A stretch of DNA of 24,560 bases, taken from assembly GCA_031835245.1 (NCBI GenBank), contig JAVKOQ010000606.1, positions 1-24,560 of the forward strand, in the 5' to 3' direction. The translations under genes and the position numbers were made by a program. Below the pieces are notes generated by a model, which worked only from the letters and a program-made list of their open reading frames with translations, was not told where the DNA came from and did no database searches. This DNA is from Balamuthia mandrillaris (Eukaryota > Discosea > Longamoebia > Balamuthiidae). Position 1 is the stretch's first letter; each line of letters begins with the position of its first letter. Shown here piece by piece: positions 10,440 through 19,874 of this stretch.

Positions 10440-10710
10440 CCTATTATGGTTCCGGCAACCTTGAACAAGCAAAGAGTTATGGCCCTACTCGACACCGGCG
10501 CCTCCTCTTCCTTTGTGGATCCTTCCCTTGTGGAACAGTTTCACCTCAAAACGACCCACACTCAACAGGATGTGGTTCTGGGAGATGATTCCTCTGCCTC
10601 TGTGTCTGCCGTTGCCTCCCACATTCGTGTGACGTGTGGTACTTGGAAGTTCTTCCACAACTTCCTCGTTCTCAAGCTCTCTGGTTCTACTCAAGTGATC
10701 TTTGGCTGAG
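10440..10710 (+). pseudogene. Element B aspartic protease region
   Basis: The retropepsin active-site block VMALLDTGASSSFVDPSLV is clear, with the DTG triplet, followed by VVLGDDSSASV and the hydrophobic VIFG block typical of the end of the domain. It processes the polyprotein in intact family members. Confidence 0.9.
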
Positions 10711-11542
10711 ACATCCTTGATAGGATAGGCATTGGTCTGTTTGGAATTCCGGTCCGCTTTCCTGGCCCTAAGCCTTCAGTGCCAGATGATAAGAACGTCG
10801 CTTCTTCTGATAGGTACGTAGAGTCTCCTTTGCCTCCAGAACTTCAAAAGGCCATTGTAGACTGCATCAAGGACCTTCTTGAAGAGAACAGCTGTATTCC
10901 TCAAGGTCCTTCCTGTCCGCTTCCAGAAGGGACAATCCGTTTGGATACCGGAAATCACCCTCCGATATTCAAACATCAATATCCTATACCAGAAGTCTGG
11001 CATTCCTCCATCAATGAGCAGCTCTAAGAGTGGTACCGCCACAAGGTTATTGTGGATGCTCCCATGGACTCGCCATGGAATTCGCCCATTCTTTGCGTCC
11101 CTAAGAAGGATGCTAATGGCAATTGGACTTCAGCCCGTACCTGCATTGATCCACGAGCTATCAACTCTATCATTGTGGATATCCACTTCCATATTCCTGG
11201 TATCCTTGCTGTCGTAGAGTACGTCCTTGGCTTCCGTATCGCCAGCTCGCTAGATTTAGTGTGGAGCTTCATGCAGCTTCTAATCTTTGCGCCTCACCAG
11301 ATCAAGCTCACCTTCACCTGGCGAGGGCGCCGCTACTGCTTTCATGGAGCTCCCTTTGGGGTGAAGATCATTCCGGCTGCTATGCAGCATCTCCTTGCCG
11401 CCATGCTTAAGGACCTTGCTGACTGTGCCGCACACTATATTGACAATTGCCTCATCTTTTCCCACTCTGCCTCTATTGATGAGCATGTTGAAAAGCTTCG
11501 CTTGGTTCTATGTGCTATCAACAACGCTAGTCTCCGTCTCTG

Positions 11543-12699
11543 CTCTGCCGGCGGGATATCCGCTCCGGATATCTGGTGGATGTATCCGTACTGTATATCT
11601 GCGGATATTTGGTTGGATATCTGCTGTTTTTATTTGAAAAACTTTATGATACGGGTTTGAAAAATAATATGATGAGTTCCTTTTTGGGAAGCCACTGACA
11701 TCATGCTGCTCCGATTGATTATCATTGATAATTATCAGAAAATTATTATTGGTTTGAAAAATTTTAATTTTATTGCAGTAAAAAAAAAATAACAAGAGAA
11801 GGGAGAGATGAGTTTGATACGTGCTGCTCATTGCTGCCTAGATCATGTTCGCTACAGAGCCACTTCCTGTGCGCTATGCTCTGTTGACGTTCATCACCTG
11901 CTTTGGAACGGTACTGGTCGCAGCGTCGTTCTTGTTGGTTGAACTCGGTTCTGCTTGATTCAAGGCCTTCTTTGGAAGGGGCAGAAAGATGAACAGAGAG
12001 GGGAATGAAAAGAGAATAAGCAAATAGTTGTAAAGGTTTTCTTTGCTATGATCACAAACCTCTTCTTACTGACATGCAGAGAAAAAGCGAAAAGCACCAA
12101 GTAGAAATGGTCATTAGGCAAGTGACACGATGGTGAAATAATTGTGAATAAAGTGAGTGCGAATATCAGAAATACAAAGAAAAAGCGCACAGGGACCTAC
12201 GGTACCAATTGTCAAGTCTTACAAGCAACCATGGGAACCATCAACAGAATCTTTTGGGTCTCATCATTTTTTCCTCTCCCAACTGCTCTTTCTTCCTCTG
12301 CTTTTTCGACTAAGGCTCTGCCTTGTTTTCAAGATTTAGATTTTAATTTTTAGAAACTAAAACAGAAAACTAAAATCGGCCGGAGGGGAAAATATGAAAC
12401 TGACCAATAGGAAGAAACTCCCACGTCACCGAGATCATGTCCTCTCCCCTCTCTTCTCTCCTCTCTGCTATTGGCTTTCCTAATCGGGACGCTGATTATC
12501 CGCCCTCTGGCGGATATCCGGGCCGATAAGCATAGCGATCGGATATCCGAGCGGATTTTGTGGATACCTACCTTTAATAGAAGTTATCCGCGGATATCCG
12601 CTTTATCCCGCCGGCAGAGCGGATATCCGAGCGGATTTTGTGGATACCTACCTTTTATAGAAGTTATCCGCGGATATCCGCTATATCCCGCCGGCAGAG
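11543..12699. mobile_element. Element C: 1157-bp non-coding element with 17-bp inverted ends
   Basis: The left end CTCTGCCGGCGGGATAT (11543-11559) is a perfect inverted match of the right end (12683-12699). It sits inside the RT region of element B. A TG dinucleotide lies on both sides (11541-11542 and 12700-12701), possibly a 2-bp target duplication but too short to prove. Both subterminal zones are dense in GGATATCC-type palindromes. No frame long enough for a transposase is seen, so it is probably a non-autonomous DNA transposon moved in trans. Its superfamily is not recognised. Confidence 0.8.
12540..12699. repeat. Tandem 80-bp terminal repeat of element C
   Basis: Two head-to-tail 80-bp units (12540-12619 and 12620-12699) differ at only about two bases. 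Each holds CGGATATCCGAGCGG, a TGGATACCTACC core, TTATCCGCGGATATCCGC and ends in the element's 17-bp terminus or a one-base variant of it. The right end of element C is therefore duplicated in tandem. Confidence 0.9.
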
Positions 12700-12929
12700 T
12701 GTATCAAGAAGTGTCATTTTGGCTTCTCACGGCTCCGTCTGGTTGGATACATTGTCTCCAGCGAGGGCTATGCTCCTGATCTGGATAAGCTTTCTGCCTT
12801 CAACAGCCTTCCTGTACCTACTACCGGCAAGCAACTTCAGTCTTATCTGGGCTTCATCAACTTCTTGCGCAGCTTTGTGCCTTTATATTCTCGCCTAACA
12901 GCTCCATTGGATGCCCTCCAGATGTGCGA

Positions 12930-13400
12930 CCCTTTTGGAACAAGAACTGCGATGAAGCTATCAGTGCCCTTCGCCGTATCCTCAGCTCTCCTCTGGTTCT
13001 GAGCAAGCCGGACCCCAGTCTTCCGTTCCTTGTTGGTACCAATGCTTCCCAATATGGCGTTGGTGCTGTGCTCTATCAAAAGTCTGCTGATGGTATTCGC
13101 CGTTATATTGCCTTTGCTAGCCGTGCCCTCAACTCTGCTCAACGCAACTATCCTGCCACGAAACGCGAGCTTCTTGCTGTGGTCTTTGCCCTCCACCAGT
13201 TCCGCTGTTGGCTGTGGGGTCGCCGCTTTACCTTGTTCACAGACCACAAGGCCTTGTCATATCTCTTTACGGCCAAGCATTCTTCTTTCATGCTTAATCA
13301 TTGGGCTTTCTTGCTGCTCCAGTTTGACTTCGACATCATCCACCAGCCTGGTGTTCAGATGGTCTTGGAAGATGCGCTTTCCCGCCTCTACCCGCCCAAC
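12930..13400 (+). pseudogene. Element B RNase H region
   Basis: The core reads LVGTNASQYGVGAVLYQ, then IAFASRALNSAQRNYPATKRELLAVVFALHQF, FTLFTDHKALSYL and DIIHQPGVQMVLEDALSR. This is the standard Ty3/gypsy RNase H plus connection to integrase. The first block has Asn where the family usually has the first catalytic Asp. Confidence 0.92.
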
Positions 13401-13589
13401 TTTTGGGAGGAAGATGGTCTGGCTCCGCCAGTAGTTCCAAATGAAGTCAAAACCTTGGCTCCGGTAAAGAGGCAACGCAACATTCCAAGAGTTCCTTCCT
13501 TGTCCGTGCTTGACGCCTCTCAGCACCCTCCAGTTGCTCCATCAAGAGAACTCATCTGTTACATCAAGCTGTTTTTGGACAAAACGGCC

Positions 13590-14340
13590 CCTTCTTCCAT
13601 GGAAGAACAACAGGAGTTACTCTCCCGCCTCCATCTTGCTGGCCATGAAGGTGCTGCCAATCTCTTCAACAAGGTCTGGAACGAAGGTTTCTTCTGGCCT
13701 TCCCTTCGGGCTGATTGCTTCGCTACTACCCGTTCGTGTGATGCCTGCCTTCGTTTCAACATTGCCAGGCATGGTTTTCATCCTCTGAAAACCATCTCCG
13801 CCACTTTTCCCTTCGAACACGTTGCCTTGGACCTGTTTGGCCCGCTCGCCACCGATGAATCTGGTTTCTGTTATGTTTTGGTGGTCACCGACATTGCCAC
13901 CAGGTTTACCCTTCTCCGCCCTTTGGTTAACAGGACAGCGGCTGCTACTGCCAGTGCCTTTTATGGGGACATATGCGATTTTGGCTTTCCCAAGATTGTA
14001 CAGTCAGACAACGGCTCCGAGTTCATCAATGAGACCATGGCTACTATCAAGGCTATCTCTGGCTTCGACCACAGATTTATTGCTGCCTATCACCCGCGAG
14101 CCAATGGTGCTGCTGAGGCCCACGTCAAGCTTGCCAAGTCCGCCCTAATGAAGCTGGTCTCTTCTGATTGGAGTCACTGGTCCACCTTCCTTCCAGCTGC
14201 CCAATTTGCAATCAATCAAAGGCTGACCTCCAGGCATAAATCGACTCCCTTTGAGCTCTTTCTTGGACGCCCTGTCAACCTTTTGAGTGATTTTTCCAAC
14301 GTGGAATCCAATCCCCTTCCTGAGGCTGACCACCTTGTAC
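13590..14340 (+). pseudogene. Element B integrase region
   Basis: A zinc-binding HHCC part (HLAGHEGAANLFNKVWNEGFFWP, CDACLRF) precedes the catalytic core: LDLFGPLATDESGF with the first Asp, IVQSDNGSEFINE with the second, and HPRANGAAEAHVKLAKSAL with the Glu. A GPY/F-type module (DPKYLGPFSVKRRTKSGAYILVD) follows near 14500. Confidence 0.93.
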
Positions 14341-14769
14341 AAATTGCCAAGTTGCATTCTGTTGTCTGGCCTGCTGCTTTTGATGCTACCGACCTCTACA
14401 ACCAGATTGTGTCTGTGACGCATGACTCTTCTGTTTCCTTGGTTGAATTCAAGCCAGGCGACACCGTTATGCTTCGTCATTCTGCCGCCACCTCCAAGAT
14501 GGATCCAAAGTATCTCGGCCCCTTCTCCGTCAAACGCAGAACCAAGAGTGGTGCATATATACTAGTGGATGTTACTGGCAACAAGTTGGAAGATCGTATT
14601 CCTCCTTCTCTTCTTAAGCTAGTTCCCCCTCTCCCTTCTGGTTCCTTGATACCCCTATCCTCTACTCCAGTTCTTCCTGATAAGACCGATTTGGAATCTC
14701 AAGCCGACCCTGATGCTTCTGATGATGTTAATTCTGAGTCTGATGATGATAACGATGATGATTACTCCA

Positions 14770-14900
14770 AGTCCTACGAAGTCAGCAAGGTGCTAGACCA
14801 CCGTGGACCTGCCAACCGCCGAGAATACAAGGTCAGATGGAAAGGCTACTCTCCTAAGTACGACCTCTGGATTCCAGTCAAGAACTTTGATGATCTTTGA
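14770..14900 (+). pseudogene. Element B chromodomain
   Basis: After an Asp/Ser-rich linker the reading is YEVSKVLDHRGPANRREYKVRWKGYSPKYDLWIP, a full chromodomain core with the Tyr/Trp cage and the VRWKGY strand. It defines element B as a chromovirus. Confidence 0.92.
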
Positions 14901-14945
14901 CCTGTCAACGCCTACTGGAAGAAGCTTCGTTCGAAAAGGGGGTGA

Positions 14946-15300
14946 TGTTGGAAAACTCCAACATAATAGCCCTTCTTCTCTTCCTGTCGACCTCTCCCTC
15001 ATGCCTGTCGACCTGAGGAAACCTCTCGGTGTCCAACTTCTCCTTTCTTGAATTCTATACTTCTTTGTTGTTTCTCTCTCTGCCCTTTTATGCTGATATT
15101 CTCTGTTCTTCTTTTTTGGATATTTGTTCTAGCTTAAATACTGCCTCTCCTTGCTTCTTCTTCTTTTTCCTCTCGGGACAACTTACAACAAAACACAAGA
15201 TACTTTACTATCACTTGTACTCTTCACTTTTAGTAAATTAAGTTCGGGTCTCGTACTTACTTTGTCTCCGCCATCATTCCCGTTCTTATTTTTTATGACA
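14946..15300 (+). repeat. Element B right LTR, 355 bp
   Basis: It matches the left LTR nearly base for base apart from one small patch. It is preceded by a purine tract (AAAAGGGGGTGA, 14934-14945) that fits the plus-strand primer site, and followed by AACT, the target duplication. Confidence 0.92.
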
Positions 15301-15361
15301 AACTTAGACCTTTGTTTTTTTCCCCTTAAAAAAAAATTACCCTAATTAACCTTTCTTTTTT

Positions 15362-15377
15362 CTATTCCCTCAACTCT
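15362..15377 (-). repeat. Harbinger right terminal inverted repeat
   Basis: CTATTCCCTCAACTCT is the inverted partner of 5598-5613 (15 of 16 bases) and is followed by ATT, the 3-bp target duplication. It lies 17 bp beyond the transposase stop codon. Confidence 0.82.
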
Positions 15378-16202
15378 ATTGTTCATATAATGAATACATA
15401 ACTTTTTACTTTATTTTTCTTTGGCTTACTAAGGTCTTTGTTATTTTTATTTTATTATAAAAGCCTTTTCTTTGTCTTATATACATTCTCGTGTTTTAGA
15501 AAAAAAAATGGATAATAAAAAATGAATGAATTCCAAAAGAATAAAAACCAATGTTATATTACTTTTCTATAATACTTCAAGTAATTTTCCTTCCTTGGTT
15601 TGCTTTTCTATAATATATACTTCTTTTTTCTTTTCTCTTTATATGATAAGAAAAAGAACTAAGACAAGAATACACACAAATACACTTATTTCCTTCTCTT
15701 TCATTAAATATGTTCAGCCTCATCTTTTTCTCTTTGTTTTTTTCTTAGTTTAATACTTAAGTTTCAACAAATGACTAACATTAAAATTATTGACAAAATG
15801 AAGTAAAGAATAAAGAATAAGAGTTAATTATGTTCATAGTATTAATAATAGTGTTTAATGTAAATCATAATAAGCTTTGATTAATGATATATTTATAGTA
15901 TCATTTACTATTTGGAAAAAACAATTTCACTACTTAATTGTTTAATTGTTCATAATTTATACAAAATCATGAGTTTTCTTTCTTCTTAATGACAAAGATC
16001 ACAAGATATGTTTATTTACTAATGGATTTGTAAATGACATTTTAAGTAGTTTATCATCATTAATAGTAGGTAATCAATTAAGACTATGTAAGAAAAGGAA
16101 TTTTAATGCTTCAAGTATTTATAAAACACATGCCATTTTTTAAATAAAGGAAAAAGAAAGAACCAAAAAATAAACACTACATTGACAATTAAAATCAAAA
16201 AT
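15378..16202. other. AT-rich gene-free spacer
   Basis: About 825 bp of very AT-rich DNA lie between the Harbinger right end and the stop codon of the minus-strand kinase gene. Only short chance frames occur. It must hold the kinase 3' untranslated region and poly(A) site, but no single signal stands out among the many A/T runs. Confidence 0.6.
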
Positions 16203-17229
16203 TTATTTTAACCATTTATGTTTCCAAATACAAGATAATGTAATTCTTTTTGTTTTATGTTTTTGAAGCATTTGTTTTAGAAGATCTTTAACTTCAAATG
16301 ATAATAATAAAGGTTTGTTATGAAAAGAATTTGGAAATTTTACTGTTTCATACAAAATTCTTTTTTTTGTTTGTTTCATTGTAGAAGCATAAAAAGGAAA
16401 TTGATAAAATAATAAACTATATAGTATCACTCCTAAACTCCATATATCTATTGCTTCTGAATATGGTTTCTTTTGAAGTATTTCAGGAGCTAAAAAAAAT
16501 TAGTTATTTGTTTTTTGAATAATAAAATTAAAAAAATATAAACCTGCATAATTAAGTGATCCACAAGGTTGAATAAAATGTTTTTTAGTTCGAATAATAC
16601 CACAAAGTCCAAAGTCAATTAAGTGAATTGTTATTGAGTCATCTTGGTTTTTTTTAACTAAAAAATGTTCCAATTTTAAATCTATTTAAAAGAAAAGTTG
16701 TCAAAAAAAATAGTATTATTTTATAAAGAAAAAATATTTTAATAAAACAAAATAAATAAATACCTCTATGACAAATATTATGAGCATGCACAATAGTAAT
16801 AGCATGTAACATTTGTTTGAATAATAACTTGCAGGTATTTTCAGGGAATGGTGCATTGTTTTTATGTAATAGGTCATATAAATTATCTGGAATATATTCC
16901 ATTACTATTTCTACTCTTTGTCCTTTTTCCATGGTTTCAATGCTATAAACTTGAACAAATGATGTATTCTTTGCTTTCGCCAGGCAAAGTGTTTGCAAAG
17001 CATAGATCTCTCTCCGTTGTTGTAGTTCTAGTTTGTCCCATTTGCTGGTTGTTTTCTGCGATTGCTGAGCAGAAGCACTCGAGGCGAGCAGAACTTTCAC
17101 CACCAAGGCCTCTCCCGTTTCCTTGTGTACCGCCTTGTAAAGCGCGTGGTTCTCATGGAACGAGATCAACTCCTTCAACTGGTACCAGTTGCCACCCCGT
17201 TCGTCGACTTCCTGACCAACCCCCTCCAT
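16203..17229 (-). CDS. CAMK-like Ser/Thr protein kinase, three exons, altered catalytic loop
   Basis: The model has three exons with matching phases: 17229-16764, 16681-16544 and 16489-16203 (introns 82 and 54 bp, GT-AG). It gives 296 aa, just a kinase domain. Seen are the beta-3 Lys in ALVVKVLL (K45), the alpha-C Glu in RREIYALQ (E74), hinge IVMEYIPDNL, HRDLKLEH (D156, K158), DFG (178-180), NYAAPE (204 = Glu), DIWSLGVILYSL (D216) and a C-terminal RITLSCIWKHKWLK like the 'hot spot' ending of CAMK kinases. The loop Asn that binds metal is His (H161), and the Gly-rich loop is poorly kept (LISFHENHALYKAV). It may be an active kinase with altered metal binding or a pseudokinase. ATG 17229 is the first in-frame ATG. 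GC content drops mid exon 1. Confidence 0.87.
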
Positions 17230-18022
17230 CCTCTTTTTCCTTCTGTTCCCGAAAATAAAAAAGTCCCGTAAGGCAAACGCGAAACGACTCGGACGGAGGC
17301 ACAAGCACCGCCACGCCGGTTCTTCGCGTGACGGTTGCCTCCGTTGGAATCGCACGAGCAAAAATAAAAAAGGCTCACCCCTCAAACAAACAAACCGCCT
17401 GTTGTGAGAAACTTCCCGGAACGTCACTTTCGCAGCGACCAAGCAAACCAGCAGCTTACCTTTCACCGAAAAAAAACAGTTTTGTCTCTTGCTTGTAAGT
17501 TTCCTTCGTCGCCCTTTGCCTCTTCGTTGGTTACCCTTTTTTTTAACAAAAAAAAAAACCCTGTGCTAACAGACACACACATTTTCCTCCCCCACCAGCA
17601 GCAGCCACCAACAGAACCCTGCTTCTACTACTGCCACCACCCGAACAACAACCTTTTTTTTTTGTTTAGGCTATCCTGTTTCCAAGCAAACAGTACATTT
17701 GTAAAAAAAAAAAAACAAAACAAACCAGCTCTGCTCTCTCTCTCTTTCGTCAAAACCAACTGCTGGTAAAAGAGTCTTCGTATTTGGTTACTGCTTATTC
17801 TCCAACGACCACCCCCCACGACGTTCGTTACTTAACCGACTCGTTAGGTAAAACCTATCTTTTGGGTTGAAGTTTCTTTTTTTTTGTTGGGTTCCTCCCA
17901 GCATATCTTCGTTTCCACCCTCTTTCTCTAACATCAACTTTCTGTTTGTTTGTTTTCTTCTTAGTTAGTTCCACCCATCCCAACTGTTAGTACTAGTGCA
18001 TCACCTCAACAACGACAACAAC
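17230..18022. promoter_or_regulatory. Divergent intergenic region and 5' leaders
   Basis: This region separates the kinase (minus) from the next gene (plus) and should hold both promoters. It is rich in CT and homopolymer runs. No long frame with a start codon is convincing. A strong donor-like GTAAGT at 17495 and T-rich AG sites downstream (for example near 17669 and 17962) suggest a spliced 5' leader of the plus-strand gene. No TATA box is clear. Confidence 0.4.
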
Positions 18023-19553
18023 ATGAACCACACCCGAAACCACACGCACCGTCACCGCCGCCACCACCAGCATTATCATCAACCCCATTCTGCCACTTTC
18101 CACACCGCCACCACCGCGGAGGGAGGCCGGACGCGAGTTTCCTGTGCCAGCCAGCAACGGGTTTGTGTTAGTGAGGAGCCCGATCAGAAGGGGGAGAACC
18201 GCTCCTCTGGTAAATTGCGTCTTCGCAGCTACGGTCCTTCCTACACCACCGCCATCAGTCGTACCATCGAGCAGTGCGTTATGCAACGTTGTACCACCAC
18301 TAGCTTTGCCGACCACCGGGCGTGCCTTTTCTCGGGCTCCCTCATCACAGCGGAGGAGGAGGGCGAGGAGGAGGGCGAGGACGTGGGCCAAGGAACCGAT
18401 TGGCGCCAAGAGCACCGACAACGTTTCGGTTGCGGCTGCGACAGCAACAGCTACAGCCCTTCCCGCCGGTACCGGTCCTATTTTCCCACGGGCAAGGGAA
18501 GGCTGGAGGGTAAGGCCAAGGGCCTCCTCTCAGCTCGTCAGGCACGAGCCGCGAAGGTCAGATGCCAGCCACCAAGACCATCGCCGCAGGCCTCCATCAT
18601 CCTCATTTCAATCGCGCACTAAGCGTGTTTGGGTGCCAAAGCGACGTGCCACTGGAGGAGAAGAGGGATCTGCTCCTGTCCCCTCTTCGGCTACTGCCAT
18701 CGTTGCCAATGGACCTTCCTTTACTTGTACTTCTACTGCTGCCAATGCCACCGCCGTCACAAATGTTGCCCGTCGCGCTTCTTCTCCTCAACCTCGCCGT
18801 CGTACTTCTTCCAAGCCCGCAGCTCCTTCTTCTTCCTCTCCTGCTTCCACTTCTGCTGCCTCTCAGCGGAAGCCAGAACTTTTAGTGTCCCTCGGCCCTC
18901 CTCAAACGTTCCACATGACCGCTGATTTTGTGGTTCGTGCAGCGATGCAGGACAACTTCACGGTACCCAACAGCTTGACGGACCCCTCCACTGACTCGGG
19001 GCGGCTGGTCAAGAACACCATCTCCGTGCACTCCTCTTTGAGGAGCTTTGACAGCATCCACCTTACCGAGGGAGGGCGCAAGATCAGGGACACGCCTAAC
19101 GCCGGTGGCAACTCGGTAGCCTCTGAGGTGCTCTCCTACGAGCTGCTTCGCTGCATGTACGGAGCTGAGCTCAAGTCCACCGAGATGGAGCTCGAGTACT
19201 TCCCCATGGGTGGCAAGATTACCGATTACTCCATCACCCTCTACAGCCTCCACCTCGGCGTCTCCGTCACCCGTGCCATGAAGTACAATGGCATCTTTCA
19301 GCCGGAGGACGCCTACCGCCTGCTCAACAAGAAGCTGGAGGGCGTGCTCGCCAGCTCGCGCTTGGTCATGGAACCTTTCCACAAGCAGATTCTCCACATC
19401 TTTGCGGAGGCGGAGTACGTGGCCGACGTGCTGGAGGACGTTTACCACCGAAGCATCTCGCCGGACCTGAAGGCGGATACCCTCGTCGTTGTGACCGTCA
19501 CCGAGAACTGTGACTGGGTCTTTCAGAACTGGTATGCCAGCCCGAAGCCTTGA
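18023..19553 (+). CDS. Uncharacterised protein: basic/Ser/Pro-rich N-terminus plus conserved C-terminal domain
   Basis: The frame is open from 18027 to TGA 19551-19553 but has no ATG before 18915, so the start must come by splicing. One option is ATG 18023 with an intron 18171-18228 (GTGAGG...CGCAG), which shifts correctly into the main frame. It is unproven. The first about 290 codons are low-complexity (Ala, Ser, Pro, Arg, Thr). From FHMTADFVV at 18909 a compact domain begins: ISVHSSLRSFDSIHL, GGNSVASEVLSYELL, STEMELEYFPMGGKITDYSITL, LGVSVTRAMKY, LLNKKLEGVLASSR, KQILHIFAEAEYVADVL and ADTLVVVTV. I recall similar domains in uncharacterised proteins of amoebae and other protists. The Glu and ITDY positions faintly recall PD-(D/E)XK nucleases, but this is a guess. 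Function unknown. Confidence 0.75.
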
Positions 19554-19874
19554 ACGCGAGCCGATCTGCTCAGCCGCTCGCCTCCTCCTCTCTTGTTTTG
19601 AAGACCTTTTTTTTTCTCGTTCGTTTTACACTGTACACAAATTGGCCCCGCTTTGTGCTCCTTTTCTTCTTCCTTTTTTTTCGCTTCAACGAAACAAAGA
19701 AATGGCCGGGTTTGTACCGCGGCAACTTGGGGTGGTTGCTGTGGACATCTTTTCAGTGCGTATCGGCCCGCCCCAATTCATTATTTTTCATATAAGATTA
19801 TATTGTTAACCATATAGAAAAAAGAACAACATTAAAAGAAGAGCCCTTCCGTTCATCTCGCTGCTCCAAGGACG
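19554..19874 (+). promoter_or_regulatory. 3' end of preceding gene and promoter of the carrier gene
   Basis: The 321-bp gap between two plus-strand genes holds a T-rich 3' region (19600-19690) and then a possible promoter. A TATAAG hexamer lies at 19791, 84 bp before the carrier ATG. Nothing else stands out. Confidence 0.35.

Larger units (their letters stand above)
10780..12900 (+). pseudogene. Element B reverse transcriptase region, interrupted by element C
   Basis: Ty3/gypsy RT blocks are seen: SPWNSPILCVPKKDANG, CIDPRAIN, a GAPFGVKIIPAAMQ block, a YIDN box at the catalytic position and, after element C, LVGYIVSSEG and LQSYLGFINFLR. The region is physically divided by the 1157-bp element C at 11543-12699 and is also broken. 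Confidence 0.9.
8258..15300 (+). mobile_element. Element B: young Ty3/gypsy chromovirus inserted in the Harbinger transposase
   Basis: Near-identical LTRs (8258-8602 and 14946-15300) bound gag, protease, RT, RNase H, integrase and chromodomain in the Ty3/gypsy order. The 4-bp AACT flanks both ends (8254-8257 and 15301-15304), as expected of a target duplication. The LTRs are close to identical apart from one small patch and a single base, so the insertion looks recent. The copy is broken, with only a few breaks (about three or four), and additionally carries element C. It is not related closely enough to element A to be the same family. Confidence 0.95.
7408..15345 (+). pseudogene. PIF/Harbinger DDE transposase, split by element B
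   Basis: The frame opens at ATG 7408 and runs to 8257. It resumes after element B at 15305-15345 and ends at a TAA 32 bp before the right end of the element. An N-terminal part (WRAHFGVSFEAAFVAW) leads to a helix-turn-helix (LYFLKVYSTEEVACSF, then TFCYWVW). A 60-bp T-rich stretch, 7717-7776, starts GT and ends AG and is best read as an intron. The catalytic core follows: D in IVDSTECPI (codon 7819), HD in PGRVHDLTI, D in GDKAYIG (codon 8041) and E in VEVERAIGRLKNF (codon 8149), giving DD35E spacing. This is the DDE_Tnp_4 type seen in HARBI1 and PIF. An in-frame TGA at 7552-7554 precedes PLQVKYFLW. About 276 codons in all, shorter than typical HARBI1. Confidence 0.85.
5598..15377 (+). mobile_element. 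PIF/Harbinger DNA transposon, split by element B
   Basis: The left end AGAGTTGAGGGAACAG (5598-5613) matches the inverted right end (15362-15377) at 15 of 16 bases. The trinucleotide ATT flanks both ends (5595-5597 and 15378-15380), and 3-bp duplications are the mark of PIF/Harbinger. Without the inserted retroelement (8258-15304 with one AACT copy) it is about 2.7 kb. It carries the two genes expected of the family, a Myb/SANT-like protein and a DDE transposase, transcribed away from each other. Both genes run to within about 35 bp of the element ends. The transposase gene is split by element B and each gene has one in-frame TGA, so the copy is probably not autonomous now. Confidence 0.85.

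Noticed and set aside
12471-12779. Open frame of 102 codons across the right end of element C
   Set aside because: It is produced by the 80-bp repeat (same peptide motif twice) and runs across the element boundary, so it is not a gene.
17996-18622. Alternative 208-codon frame overlapping the uncharacterised protein
   Set aside because: It ends at 18622 without any conserved block, while the other frame continues into the conserved domain. Only its first part might be used, through the proposed short intron.
18882-19448. Minus-strand open frame of 188 codons
   Set aside because: It is antisense to the conserved domain of the plus-strand gene, with no start context or recognisable domain of its own.
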